Below, piece by piece: positions 48,337 through 56,676 of a stretch of DNA of 64,000 nt. The stretch spans positions 33,385 to 97,384 of the forward strand of contig NZ_CH724132.1 in NCBI RefSeq assembly GCF_000152725.1, written 5' to 3'. The stretch's first letter is position 1. The number at the start of each line of letters is the position of its first letter. Source of the DNA: Pseudooceanicola batsensis HTCC2597 (GTDB lineage Bacteria; Pseudomonadota; Alphaproteobacteria; Rhodobacterales; Rhodobacteraceae). Below the pieces are notes generated by a model. That model had not been told where the DNA came from. It made no database searches and saw only the letters and a program-made list of their open reading frames with translations. Made by a program: the position numbers and the translations under genes.

Positions 48337-48810
48337 ATGGCTCTTGATTTGAACCGGCGCCGTTTCGTTCTGGGTGCTCATATGACGGTGCTGACCGTCG
48401 CGGCGTCACCGCTGTTGGCGCAGAGCCGATCTGTCTGGTCGGCAGAGAATGCCTTTGACGCGCTTCTATCGGATACGGCGCGGATCATCGATGTCAGAAC
48501 GCACAAAGAGTGGCAAGAAACCGGCGTAGGTGCTGGTGTATGGCCGATAAGCATGCACGCGTCCGGTTTTCCGGACCGATTGTTCAGGGCCAAGGAACTG
48601 AGCGGTGATCGCACTGTTGGACTGATCTGCGCCACTGGCGGACGCTCCGCATCGCTGCTTCGAGCGTTGAGACAAGCTGGTTATTCGGGCTACGCCGATA
48701 TCTCGGAAGGGATGTTGGGATCAGGCGAAGGGCCTGGCTGGATCGCATCGAACTTGCCGACCGTTCCGGTGGATGTCGCCCTGAACGGGTTGCCCCCCGC
48801 GTTGGCCTGA
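48337..48810 (+). CDS. Exported rhodanese-domain protein
   Basis: A 157-residue protein with an N-terminal signal containing RRRFVLGAHMTVL (a Tat-like start) and a rhodanese domain. The catalytic Cys98 sits in LICATGGRS, and the preceding IDVRTHKEW is the other landmark. Rhodaneses transfer sulfane sulfur; the substrate here is unknown. The ATG at 48337 follows GAGG by eight bases. It is divergent from the two-component system and near its presumed sites. Confidence 0.75.
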   Translation: MALDLNRRRFVLGAHMTVLTVAASPLLAQSRSVWSAENAFDALLSDTARIIDVRTHKEWQETGVGAGVWPISMHASGFPDRLFRAKELSGDRTVGLICATGGRSASLLRALRQAGYSGYADISEGMLGSGEGPGWIASNLPTVPVDVALNGLPPALA

Positions 48811-48898
48811 CCAGTGAAGAATCAATTGGTCCCGTTGTGCTAAAAGCCTGATGTATGGTCAAATTGACCTGTTTGAACAGGAAGACGGGTTTGGGTGT

Positions 48899-49336
48899 AT
48901 GACCGAGTTGATGGCTATGTTTGTCGGAATATGCGCGGCGATCGTGATGGGAATTGTCCATCATTATGCGTTGTCGGGCATTCTGAAGTTTTCCCCGCAG
49001 CGGTCGGATGGCTCCGGCTTTCGGATCATCCTGACGTTTTCCACGTTGCTGTTGCTGCATGTCTTGGAACTTGTGACGCTCGCCGTGTTCAACACGATGG
49101 TGGTGGCAAGCGTTCTGCCGCAATCGTTCAGCAACAGCCCTCCGATGTTTCAGGATGTTCTCTATGTTACGGGCATCTCGTTCTCGACCCTTGGCTATTC
49201 GTCCATAGAGGTGGTCGGGCCCTTTCGACTATTGCTGATGCTGCAATCGCTTTTGGGCTTCATGTTGCTGACCTGGTCAGCGACGTTTCTTTACTCAGCC
49301 TGCCAGCAAGTCTGGCAGAAGGCGAAAGATGACTGA
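48899..49336 (+). CDS. Membrane protein with an ion-channel-like pore segment
   Basis: A 145-residue protein with three or four helices. The segment YVTGISFSTLGYSSIEVVGP resembles the pore loop and selectivity filter of two-helix potassium channels (TTLGYGD), but with SS in place of GD. The first helix is LMAMFVGICAAIVMGIV. It may be a degenerate channel or a monovalent cation protein. The start at 48899 is preferred over an upstream ATG at 48851, because the hydrophobic helix begins there; neither has a strong ribosome site. Confidence 0.5.
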   Translation: MTELMAMFVGICAAIVMGIVHHYALSGILKFSPQRSDGSGFRIILTFSTLLLLHVLELVTLAVFNTMVVASVLPQSFSNSPPMFQDVLYVTGISFSTLGYSSIEVVGPFRLLLMLQSLLGFMLLTWSATFLYSACQQVWQKAKDD

Positions 49337-49459
49337 AAATCGCCACGCGCGTCGGACATGAGCTTGGCGTCAGCGTCAAATACGTCCTGATATCGGTCCT
49401 TTGACCTCACCGTGGAACGGTTGAGTGAGCGCTGCGTTGCGCGCGTGGATGAATAGCCC

Positions 49460-49490
49460 TTGACCTTCCAGTTGCTGGAATCCCTAGGTA
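49460..49490 (+). promoter_or_regulatory. CueR-type operator-promoter with no leader before the next gene
   Basis: TTGACC, a 19-bp spacer with the perfect TTCCAGTTGCTGGAA (49466-49480), then TAGGTA. The ATG of the next gene is at 49498, seven bases after the -10, where transcription should begin. Either the mRNA has no leader, or the real start is elsewhere. Confidence 0.8.
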
Positions 49491-49497
49491 CAAAGCC

Positions 49498-49947
49498 ATG
49501 GCACAGATTTTCGAAAAGACAGGCGATCACGTATCGCACCATCGACACGGGGATATCTTGAAATCTCCCGTATGGGTTGGCGTGTTGCTTGTCGTTCTCA
49601 CATTGCCGGCTCACCTTTTTTTGGATGAGCAAAGCTCGATAGCTCTTGCTTCGATCACGCTTGCTTTGATTGGCGGTGCCTATATCAGCTTTGGCGCTGC
49701 GGACGGCAGAGCGCGCGTGTTCTGGGCAGAGCTCGCGGTCGCCCTTTTGTTCGGCTTAGCAGCGTTCCTGGGGCTGATATGGCAGTGGGCCTTCCTCCCC
49801 TTGGGCTTGGCCCTTCACGCCCTTTGGGACATGTCACACCACAATTCTTATCGTCTCGCCCGGATTCCGAACTGGTATATTCCATTCTGCGTGGCCTTTG
49901 ACCTTTTGGCAGCGACGTTCTTCGTTCTGCTCTATGCCGTGTTTTGA
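49498..49947 (+). CDS. Membrane protein under CueR control, unrecognised
   Basis: A 149-residue protein with a His-rich N-terminus (HVSHHRHGD) and four helices, with HALWDMSHHNSYRLARIPNW in the third loop. I cannot name a family. The first ATG lies at the expected transcription start of the CueR-type promoter, and no Shine-Dalgarno sequence precedes it. It is followed three bases later by a DedA-like gene and then a CDF gene, which makes a small copper-induced operon. Confidence 0.65.
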   Translation: MAQIFEKTGDHVSHHRHGDILKSPVWVGVLLVVLTLPAHLFLDEQSSIALASITLALIGGAYISFGAADGRARVFWAELAVALLFGLAAFLGLIWQWAFLPLGLALHALWDMSHHNSYRLARIPNWYIPFCVAFDLLAATFFVLLYAVF

Positions 49948-49950
49948 TCC

Positions 49951-50613
49951 ATGATGATGCGCATCCTTCTTATGGCGGTGTTCCTGATGGGAGTCGTCGC
50001 ATTGGCCTTCCCGGACGTCCTTGGCGTTGACATTCGCCTGCCGGATCGCGCGGAAATTGACCGCTGGATCGAGGCGGCAGGTCTTGCCGGACCAATTGTC
50101 ATCGTGGCGCTCATGACAATCGCTATTGTCGCAAGCCCCCTGCCCTCGGCGCCAATCGCACTCGCCGCCGGAGCGGCTTATGGACACACGTACGGGACGC
50201 TCTTCGTCGTTCTAGGTGCGGAACTCGGTGCGCTTGCCGCCTTTGGTCTGGCCCGCGGCTTGGGTCGTCCCTTCGTTGAGCGTCATCTCGGTCAGAAGAT
50301 TAACGCAGGCCTGTTCGGGTCCCAGAACACTCTGACCTTCCTGGTCTTCGGCAGTCGCCTGCTGCCGTTTCTGTCCTTCGATATGATCAGTTACGCCGCA
50401 GGTCTGAGCAAGCTGCATCTTTGGAGGTTCGCGCTGGCCACGATGGCCGGGATTATTCCAGCGAGTTTCTTGCTCGCTCACATGGGCAGCCAGGCGATGA
50501 ACGGCGATGCCCGCACTGCCACATGGACCGCACTTGCGCTGGGTGGCTTTACCGGCCTGTCGGTTCTCTTCGCCGCGACGCGAAAGACCGGTACGAAACG
50601 GAAGGAGAGCTGA
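49951..50613 (+). CDS. DedA/TVP38 (VTT)-family membrane protein
   Basis: A 220-residue membrane protein with the VTT/SNARE-associated fold: PSAPIALAAGAAYG and FGSRLLPFLSFDMISYAAGL are the paired signature segments. DedA proteins are lipid flippases or scramblases important for envelope integrity. It lies in the CueR operon between the unrecognised membrane protein and a CDF exporter gene. The start ATG at 49951 is preceded by TTGATCC with no strong ribosome site. Confidence 0.8.
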   Translation: MMMRILLMAVFLMGVVALAFPDVLGVDIRLPDRAEIDRWIEAAGLAGPIVIVALMTIAIVASPLPSAPIALAAGAAYGHTYGTLFVVLGAELGALAAFGLARGLGRPFVERHLGQKINAGLFGSQNTLTFLVFGSRLLPFLSFDMISYAAGLSKLHLWRFALATMAGIIPASFLLAHMGSQAMNGDARTATWTALALGGFTGLSVLFAATRKTGTKRKES

Positions 50614-50614
50614 T

Positions 50615-51595
50615 ATGGCCAGTCATTCCCACGCCGGGCATATGCCGAGTTCCGGCAAGGCCCTTGTGATTTCGGCCTGGCTCACCGGCGTCTACTTCGT
50701 GATTGAACTGGCCGTCGGGCTCTGGACTGGCTCGATTGCCGTCCTGTCGGATGCGTTTCACACCCTGTCGGCGGTTGGCGGCGTTCTGGTGGCCATCATC
50801 GCGCAGCGCATTGCGCGCCGCCCGGCGGATTCGGCGCGGAGTTTCGGCTGGTACCGCGCCGAGATCATCGGGGCACTGGTGAATGGCGGCTTTCTTCTCG
50901 GTATGGCGCTTCTGGTGATCTGGATGGGCGCGATGCGGCTCGGGAATCCGATTCACCTGGCCACGGGTCCCATGCTCTGGGTCGCCTTCGGAGGCCTGGT
51001 CACCGAAGTGATCTCGCTGGGGCTGATGTGGCAATCGAGCAAGGACGATCTGAATGCCCGTGGTGCGCTCTGGCACATCATCCAGACCTTTGTCGGCAGC
51101 CTCCTGATCATCGTCACCGCTCTAGTGATCGAGTTCACCGGCTTTCTGGCGATTGACCCGATCCTCGGCATGGCGTTCGGGGTGGTTCTCCTCTGGGCCT
51201 CCGTCGGCGTCATCAAGGAAGCGGTCCACATCCTCATGGAAGGCACGCCAGAGGGAACGGATCTCGAGGCTGTGACGACGGACCTGCGCGGCCAGGACGG
51301 GGTTCTGGACGTTCACCATGTGCATGCCTGGACGCTGACCAGCGGCAAACACGCATTTTCTGCCCATATCCGCCATGGTGAGCCCGCAGAGGCCGCGGAC
51401 CTGCTGAACCGGGCCTATCGGCGGCTGACGGAACAGCATGGGTTTCACATGGTCACGCTGCAGCTCGAAACAGAGTGTCTCGACGAGCGCCACGCGCGGG
51501 ATCTTGATATAGTCCAGATAGCGGCTGCAAAGGCTGCTGTCGCGTTGCCCTTTAATCTGAGACGCGACGCGTTTGGCGACAATTTTTGCCCTTAA
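50615..51595 (+). CDS. Cation diffusion facilitator with a transposon-derived C-terminus
   Basis: A 326-residue CDF with HSHAGHMP at the N-terminus, SDAFHTLSAV as the first metal site and ALWHIIQTF in place of the usual HxxxD in helix V, then DVHHVHAWTL in the cytoplasmic domain. Bases 51538-51595 are the left end of a transposon, so the last 19 residues (VALPFNL onward) are not native. Up to about residue 307 the family fold is nearly complete, so activity could be kept. AAGGAG precedes the ATG at 50615. Confidence 0.8.
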   Translation: MASHSHAGHMPSSGKALVISAWLTGVYFVIELAVGLWTGSIAVLSDAFHTLSAVGGVLVAIIAQRIARRPADSARSFGWYRAEIIGALVNGGFLLGMALLVIWMGAMRLGNPIHLATGPMLWVAFGGLVTEVISLGLMWQSSKDDLNARGALWHIIQTFVGSLLIIVTALVIEFTGFLAIDPILGMAFGVVLLWASVGVIKEAVHILMEGTPEGTDLEAVTTDLRGQDGVLDVHHVHAWTLTSGKHAFSAHIRHGEPAEAADLLNRAYRRLTEQHGFHMVTLQLETECLDERHARDLDIVQIAAAKAAVALPFNLRRDAFGDNFCP

Positions 51596-51604
51596 TTGTG
51601 AGAT
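51538..51604 (+). repeat. Left end of the transposon with two subterminal repeats
   Basis: TGTCGCGTTGCCCTTTAATC starts the element. A second copy of the motif, GCCCTTAATTGTGAGAT, is at 51588-51604 and is identical to the right terminal copy over 17 bases (55018-55034, inverted). These would be transposase binding sites. The end of tniQ (stop TAA at 51592-51594) is inside the second repeat. Confidence 0.7.
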
Positions 51605-52443
51605 ACGGCTGTCATGGGGCCCCTGTTTCTCGCGCACCTTTGCGCGATGTGATCAACCGCGGCAAGCAATCGAGGCTCCTTCTCGAAGGCGCGCAAGAGA
51701 GCAACCCTTGCATAGTCGTCGATGCTTTTGCTGACGATGGCTGCCTTAGCCAAGGGATGAGATCGAGCGGCGGCGATTGCGGCGAGGCAGAACAGCCTAA
51801 CTTCCGATCTGGGGTTCTGGACAGCGAACGACGGATCCCCGCGGAAGGTTTTGAGTGACATGGCAAAGGTGACTGCGCGCATTGCGCGCCGAAGTTGCTT
51901 GGGGCCGCGCGAGCGCGCGGCGCACTCAAGCATCTCTGCCCCGCGGCGCGCTCGGTATATCAGTTTTCCAGATATTTGTTCCTCACGGAGTTTGCCAAGG
52001 GTCTGCACAAGTCTCGTCCCGCAAACTTGGCAGTCAAATGCCCAGGCCCGCCTCCAATGCCTGAGCAAAAGACCCTCTCTGGAGCATCGCAGGCAATGCT
52101 GGAATGGCATCTGAGCCGTCAGTGAGGCTTCTCGTGGCGTCATTGCCGGAAAGGTCAAAGATCGAACAACATCTGGGTTAACCCGTGCGGCGTTGGCAAT
52201 CTTCGCCGCCGCAGCCGCGTCGACGTTGAAGTCCAAGGCGGTGCCATGCGCGGTATCGATTCTGAGATGAGCCAGTAGTTCCGCATCATCACAGTAGTTG
52301 GCCGCCGCCAGCCGAGACAACCAACCTGACAACAACTCGTCTGGCAGCGGCGCGACAGTCTTGGGCAGCGGGTGCGGCTTCACACCCGGGACTTCTGGAG
52401 CCGCCGATGGGGGTTCGCATGGCGCGACCAAACCGGCGTCCAT
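51592..52443 (-). CDS. tniQ: TniQ/TnsD-family target-selection protein
   Basis: A 283-residue protein with a Cys zinc-binding pattern: HCLRCSREG and DCQVCGTRLV, and the TniQ N-terminal opening LPDELLSGWLSRLAAANYC. TniQ directs transposition of TniAB elements. Its stop lies in the left terminal repeat. The N-terminal 60 bases overlap tniB, typical of compact transposons. Some Tn402 relatives carry a resolvase as well; this element does not. Confidence 0.8.
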   Translation of the reverse strand: MDAGLVAPCEPPSAAPEVPGVKPHPLPKTVAPLPDELLSGWLSRLAAANYCDDAELLAHLRIDTAHGTALDFNVDAAAAAKIANAARVNPDVVRSLTFPAMTPREASLTAQMPFQHCLRCSREGLLLRHWRRAWAFDCQVCGTRLVQTLGKLREEQISGKLIYRARRGAEMLECAARSRGPKQLRRAMRAVTFAMSLKTFRGDPSFAVQNPRSEVRLFCLAAIAAARSHPLAKAAIVSKSIDDYARVALLRAFEKEPRLLAAVDHIAQRCARNRGPMTAVSHN

Positions 52444-53303
52444 TTTGCGATTGCGTCATCGGTGATGCATTCCTCGCCTGTGATAATGGCGTCGATGGAA
52501 AGATCCTTGACCAGAGCGAAGATGCGCGAGGTCACCCCACCGGTCAGTGCCAAGACCTGCTTGAGAGATTTGACCTTCAGGTTGGACTTCTTTTCCAGTG
52601 GCATGGCAGCAATAAGGGTCTGGATCATGTCCGAGAACTCGGCATCGTCGCGCCAGTTTGGCAGATGATGTTCGTCCAGCCGTCGGGCAAGCTGGATATC
52701 ACCGCGAATAGCATCGACGGCCTCGCTGACCCCAAGGCAGACCAGTGACACCTCGAGTTCATTGCTGAGATACCGCAGGACATTGAGAAATCGGCGCTGT
52801 TCGCGGTGGGTCCCGGCCAAGAGATTGTGGACCTCGTCGATCATGATCATCCGCAGGCCAAGGTCGCGTAAGAGCGCGATGACACGGACTTCGAGGGAAG
52901 CCACATTTTGAGCGCGGGCGCTAAGAGCCGTCGCCGGGGCGCCGACGGCGGCCAGGATGTGCAGGTAAAACCGCCGTTCATCAGGTGCGGGCGGCGCTTG
53001 CAACAGCAGAAGCGGTGTGCGGGTGATGCCCGACGCCGGATCGTATTCTGGTGCGTACTTGCGCGACAGGTTTCGGGCAATCATCGTCTTTCCGATCCCG
53101 GAGGCGCCATGCACAAGAAGCCCAGGCATACGGGTTTGTCGTGGCGCTTCGATCATGCCCTGCAAGCGGTCCAACACCTGTTCCGCCCGAGGAAAGCCGA
53201 TCCAGATATCCGATTGAATGAGGGCGATCCGGCCGTCTTCTTCAGTTGTCCCTGCCCTCAATTCACCATCTCTCCACCTTGAACAATGGGCGCGATGTAT
53301 CAC
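52380..53303 (-). CDS. tniB: TniB-family transposition AAA+ ATPase
   Basis: A 307-residue ATPase with Walker A GASGIGKT (residues 66-73) and Walker B MIMIDEVH (Asp156, Glu157). It activates the transposase and transmits target choice. It lies between tniA, which it overlaps by 41 bases, and tniQ, which it overlaps by 64 bases, all on the minus strand. Confidence 0.85.
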   Translation of the reverse strand: MIHRAHCSRWRDGELRAGTTEEDGRIALIQSDIWIGFPRAEQVLDRLQGMIEAPRQTRMPGLLVHGASGIGKTMIARNLSRKYAPEYDPASGITRTPLLLLQAPPAPDERRFYLHILAAVGAPATALSARAQNVASLEVRVIALLRDLGLRMIMIDEVHNLLAGTHREQRRFLNVLRYLSNELEVSLVCLGVSEAVDAIRGDIQLARRLDEHHLPNWRDDAEFSDMIQTLIAAMPLEKKSNLKVKSLKQVLALTGGVTSRIFALVKDLSIDAIITGEECITDDAIAKWTPVWSRHANPHRRLQKSRV

Positions 53304-54897
53304 CCGTATCGATCGGGCGCAGCCCTTCGGTTGTCGAGACGGCCGAGTTCGTGCCCTTCAATGTCCCTTTTCTTTCACGGGTTCTGCGTTCGGCCTTCGT
53401 CAGGCCCCGGCTTTCAGCTTCGATCTGGCGTTGCTGTCGGATCAGCTCAGCCAGCACCAGCTCATTAGACCCGGACTTGCCAAGGGCACGGGCCTTCCTC
53501 ATCGCTTCGCGATATTCCCAGAGCGAGACGGGCGGAATTTCCAGGTTTCTGTACCGCGCCTCAACATACCGGCCATCGTCCAGTTCGACCCAGATCATTG
53601 AGATATCGCGAGGATCGTAGCGAACGACCACCTTTCCATCCCCGCGCCCAATGTGGCCTGCAAGGGCATCGGACCAGTACCTTATCTGGAACAGATGGAT
53701 GCCGTCACGCCTGATCTTGCGCAGTTCACTCGGCAGGAAGCTCACCTGAAAGGCTTCCATCTCGAAGGGGATGTCGCCTGTCATTTGCTCTGAGAGCGCC
53801 TCCCATTTGGCAACGGGCGTGCAGCCAAGACTTGAATGAATGCTGTTGTTGTAACGGCAGATTTCCAGAGCAAACCAGCGATCGAATTCGCTCAACGTCA
53901 TCGTGGCCTTGCTTTCGGCGTCATAGTCGCCCTTTGCCGCGATCGAGGATTGCGTTGTTCCCGGCAACAGGTGAACGGCCCCCATCATGGTGCCGATCAA
54001 CCGTTCGATGTGACCACCGAAGTGAGGACTTGCTGGCGGTCGATAGACCAGATCGATCCCCCAATCCGCACAGGCCGACCGAAAGGCGCGCGACCGGAAA
54101 TCGCGACCGTTATCGACGTGGATGCTGTGCGGTTTGCCCTGTGCCGGCCAAGGAACATCGCACGCCAATTCCGCAAGAAGTTCCTCCTTGAGGGTCACCG
54201 CCTGTGTCAGGCAAAGCGCCACTGACAGACGCGAAGGTGCCTCGAGAGAGGTGTAATATCCGGTCACCATCCGCGTTGCGACGTCGATCGCCAGCGTGAC
54301 CCAAGGCCGCCCAATTGGTTTGCGTTCAAAGCCGTCGACAAGAATGATGTCCGCCGGTGTATGATCAATTTGGACGATCTCCAGTGGCATACTGGCCTTG
54401 TTCTCACCTGTGACCGGCGCAAATTTCTGGCGGGCCGCCTTTGCGCCCTCTCGTGCCTTCGCAACTTCGCGGGCATCCATCGCATCCAGACGACGCTGAA
54501 CCGTTCGCCGTGTCGGCGGTTGCAAGCCCTCCTGCCAGCAAGCGCTGCGGATTTCTGTCACGACGCGCGACAAGCTCGAACGCTCCCGGCGCAAGAAATA
54601 GCGGCGAAGGTGCTCCTCGATTACCGCTTCGACTTTGCTGGATATTAACATCGTCCCGGTCGGGCGGCCCCGTTTCCGCGGAGCCAGAGCGCTGGTGCGC
54701 CCACCCTCTTCCGCCAACCGTTTTATCCAACGCCAGACCGTCGCCCTGCTGACACCAAGCTCCCAAACGGCGTCATTGATGCCACGTTCCAGGCTGCCAG
54801 TCCCATTGAGATATGCCTGAACAAGAGGGCGCAGCACCGCGGCCCTGCGCGCCTCTTCAGCACCAACGGCAACGGAGTCTTCGCCATCATCATTCAT
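53263..54897 (-). CDS. tniA: TniA-family DDE transposase
   Basis: A 544-residue transposase: an N-terminal HTH (VSRATVWRWIKRLAEEGG), the DDE catalytic core with Asp178 (QIDHTPADI), Asp262 (IHVDNGRDF) and Glu298 (HFGGHIERLIG), and the Mu-type C-terminal domain (NNSIHSSLGCTPVAKW). The ATG at 54897 is used; a TTG at 54912 is in frame. No clear ribosome binding site is seen. It ends by overlapping tniB. Confidence 0.85.
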   Translation of the reverse strand: MNDDGEDSVAVGAEEARRAAVLRPLVQAYLNGTGSLERGINDAVWELGVSRATVWRWIKRLAEEGGRTSALAPRKRGRPTGTMLISSKVEAVIEEHLRRYFLRRERSSLSRVVTEIRSACWQEGLQPPTRRTVQRRLDAMDAREVAKAREGAKAARQKFAPVTGENKASMPLEIVQIDHTPADIILVDGFERKPIGRPWVTLAIDVATRMVTGYYTSLEAPSRLSVALCLTQAVTLKEELLAELACDVPWPAQGKPHSIHVDNGRDFRSRAFRSACADWGIDLVYRPPASPHFGGHIERLIGTMMGAVHLLPGTTQSSIAAKGDYDAESKATMTLSEFDRWFALEICRYNNSIHSSLGCTPVAKWEALSEQMTGDIPFEMEAFQVSFLPSELRKIRRDGIHLFQIRYWSDALAGHIGRGDGKVVVRYDPRDISMIWVELDDGRYVEARYRNLEIPPVSLWEYREAMRKARALGKSGSNELVLAELIRQQRQIEAESRGLTKAERRTRERKGTLKGTNSAVSTTEGLRPIDTGDTSRPLFKVERW

Positions 54898-54929
54898 CGA
54901 TATTTGCCGCAAATGTCTGTGAACCCTGT

Positions 54930-55034
54930 CTCAGGTTTAAGGGCAAAAATATCAGAATTAAAGGCAAAATCTCATATTTAAGGGCAAAACTCAGCCGTTG
55001 ATTTCGTTGGATTTCCCATCTCACAATTAAGGGC
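54930..55034 (-). repeat. Right-end array of four transposase-type repeats
   Basis: On the minus strand, TTTGCCCTTAAA-like units occur at about 54930-54950, 54951-54970 (TTGCCTTTAATTCTGA), 54969-54989 and 55018-55034, with about 20-bp spacing for the first three. The outermost is the terminal inverted repeat. The left end has only two copies, so the ends are asymmetric, as in Tn7-like and Tn402-like elements. Confidence 0.65.
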
Positions 55035-55163
55035 TACGCGACACCAGGTCTTGATCGGATGCGGGATACCGATCGCCAAGATCATCGCTGCAATGGGCAG
55101 ACCCCAAGCGATCAACGCACCGGGAAGTGTCGACAGAAGATCGGTCCTTTCCTTCAGCACCAT
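54978..55163 (-). pseudogene. Truncated mer-associated small membrane protein
   Basis: Bases 55044-55163 encode 40 codons (MVLKERTDLLSTLPGALIAW, continuing GLPIAAMILAIGIPHPIKT) of a small membrane protein often seen beside merA in alphaproteobacteria. After that the frame enters the transposon and ends at 54978 with unrelated residues. The remaining helices and the Cys-rich end are missing from the window. It starts five bases after the merA stop. Confidence 0.65.
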
Positions 55164-55167
55164 GGCA

Positions 55168-56619
55168 TTACCCCGCGCAGCAGCTGAGTTTGGCCACATC
55201 CTTGTCGAAAGTCTGGGCCGCAAGTTTCAGCCCTTCAACCGTGGTCAGATATGGGAAAATCGTTTCGCCGAGGGCCTTGGAGGTCATGCCGAACTTGAGC
55301 GCCATTGCCAGCGTCTGGATCGTGTCCGAGCCTTCGGGCGCCACGATCTGGCCGCCCAGCAGGCGGTCGGTCTTGGCGTCGGCCACCAGCTTGATCACGC
55401 CGCGGGTGTTGCGGGCCGCGGCGGCGCGCGGGACGTTGTCGAGCGTGATCACGCTGATCTTGACCTCGTGCCCCGCCGCCTTGGCCCCAGCCTCTGAAAC
55501 GCCGACACCGGCCACTTGCGGGTCGGTGAACACGACCCATGGCATCGCCGCATTCTCATAGCGCATTGGCTCCAGTCCAAGGGCATTGTTGATTGCCACC
55601 TTGGCACCGTAGGCGGCCATGTAGACGAACTGGTCACGGTCGGTGACATCGCCCGCCGCCCAGACGCCGGCCCGCGTCGTGGCCATGTCAGGACCGACCT
55701 TGATCGAGCCGCGCGCGTCGGTCTCTATCCCGAGATCTTCCAACCCGAGGTTCTCGGAATTGGCCACCCGTCCGGTGGTCACAACCAGCCGTTCGGCGGA
55801 CAAAACCTCGGTCTTTCCATCGCGTTCGACAGTCAGAATGACGCCGCCCGCAGCTTTCGCGGCCGAGACGTAAGCAAGACCGGTCTCGACCGCGATGCCT
55901 TCGGTCTTCAGCGCTTGCGTCAGCGCCTGGGCCACCTCCGGCTCGGCGCCGGGCAGAAGGCGCGAGCGGGTCACAAGCGTGACTTTCACCCCCAGCCTTG
56001 AGGCCATCTGCGCCAACTCGCAGCCGATATAGCCGCCGCCCAGCACAATGATGCTTTCGGGCCGGTCGGGCAGGGTCAGCAGACCGGTGGAATCGAGGGT
56101 CTCCACGGTGTCGATGCCTTTGATGGCAGGTTGATGGGGGCGCGAGCCGGTGGCGATCAGGATGCGCGGGGCGGATATCACCCGCCCGCCGACAGCGACG
56201 CCACCCTCGACCAATCGCGCCGGGCCGTCCTCGATATAGGTGACGTTCTCATAGGCGGGCAGCAGGTCGATATATTTCTTGTGCCGCATCTCCGCGACCA
56301 GATCGGTCGTGCCTTTCACAACGGCTGGCCAATCCACCGCATGTTCGCAGGACGCAATGCCCGGGAACCGGGCAGCGGACGCGCCACCATGGGCCGCCTC
56401 TGCGGCGCGGATCATCGCCTTGGACGGAACGCAGCCGACGTTCACGCAGGTGCCGCCGATGGTGCCGTGCCCGACAAGCGCCACCCGCTTTCCGGCTTCA
56501 GCTGCAGTGATCGAAGCCGAGAACCCGGCAGAGCCCGCACCGACGACGATCAGGTCATAACTGTCGGCGCCGACATCCTTCGAAGAGCAGCAATCATGTT
56601 CCTTGACGGTTTGATCCAT
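55168..56619 (-). CDS. merA: Mercuric reductase MerA without the NmerA domain
   Basis: A 483-residue flavoprotein that reduces Hg2+ to volatile Hg0 using NADPH. FAD motif (VVGAGSAGFSAS), redox-active Cys58/Cys63 in GGTCVNVGCVPSK, NADPH-binding GGGYIGCE, and the C-terminal vicinal Cys480-Cys481, all diagnostic of MerA. The N-terminal HMA-type domain is absent and replaced by a short Cys pair (EHDCCSSKD). The second ATG at 56619 is chosen since AGGA lies nine bases upstream; the ATG at 56625 is too close. Confidence 0.95.
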   Translation of the reverse strand: MDQTVKEHDCCSSKDVGADSYDLIVVGAGSAGFSASITAAEAGKRVALVGHGTIGGTCVNVGCVPSKAMIRAAEAAHGGASAARFPGIASCEHAVDWPAVVKGTTDLVAEMRHKKYIDLLPAYENVTYIEDGPARLVEGGVAVGGRVISAPRILIATGSRPHQPAIKGIDTVETLDSTGLLTLPDRPESIIVLGGGYIGCELAQMASRLGVKVTLVTRSRLLPGAEPEVAQALTQALKTEGIAVETGLAYVSAAKAAGGVILTVERDGKTEVLSAERLVVTTGRVANSENLGLEDLGIETDARGSIKVGPDMATTRAGVWAAGDVTDRDQFVYMAAYGAKVAINNALGLEPMRYENAAMPWVVFTDPQVAGVGVSEAGAKAAGHEVKISVITLDNVPRAAAARNTRGVIKLVADAKTDRLLGGQIVAPEGSDTIQTLAMALKFGMTSKALGETIFPYLTTVEGLKLAAQTFDKDVAKLSCCAG

Positions 56620-56676
56620 TTTCATTTCCTTTACTTGAACCGGGCGCCACCATCTTGGCGGCGGTCAAATTTCAAT

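Larger units (their letters stand above)
51538..55043. mobile_element. TniABQ transposon (Tn5053/Tn402-like)
   Basis: About 3.5 kb bounded by TGTCGCGT at 51538 and its inverted copy ACGCGACA ending at 55043. It carries tniQ, tniB and tniA on the minus strand and nothing else. The five bases flanking it are GCTGC on the left and CCAGG on the right, so there is no target duplication. The left flank is a CDF gene, and the right flank is a small mer-associated gene broken after about 40 codons. This suggests a rearrangement and not a simple insertion. Confidence 0.75.

Noticed and set aside
51533..55048. Five-base target-site duplication around the transposon
   Set aside because: GCTGC and CCAGG do not match, and shifting the boundary by a few bases does not help.
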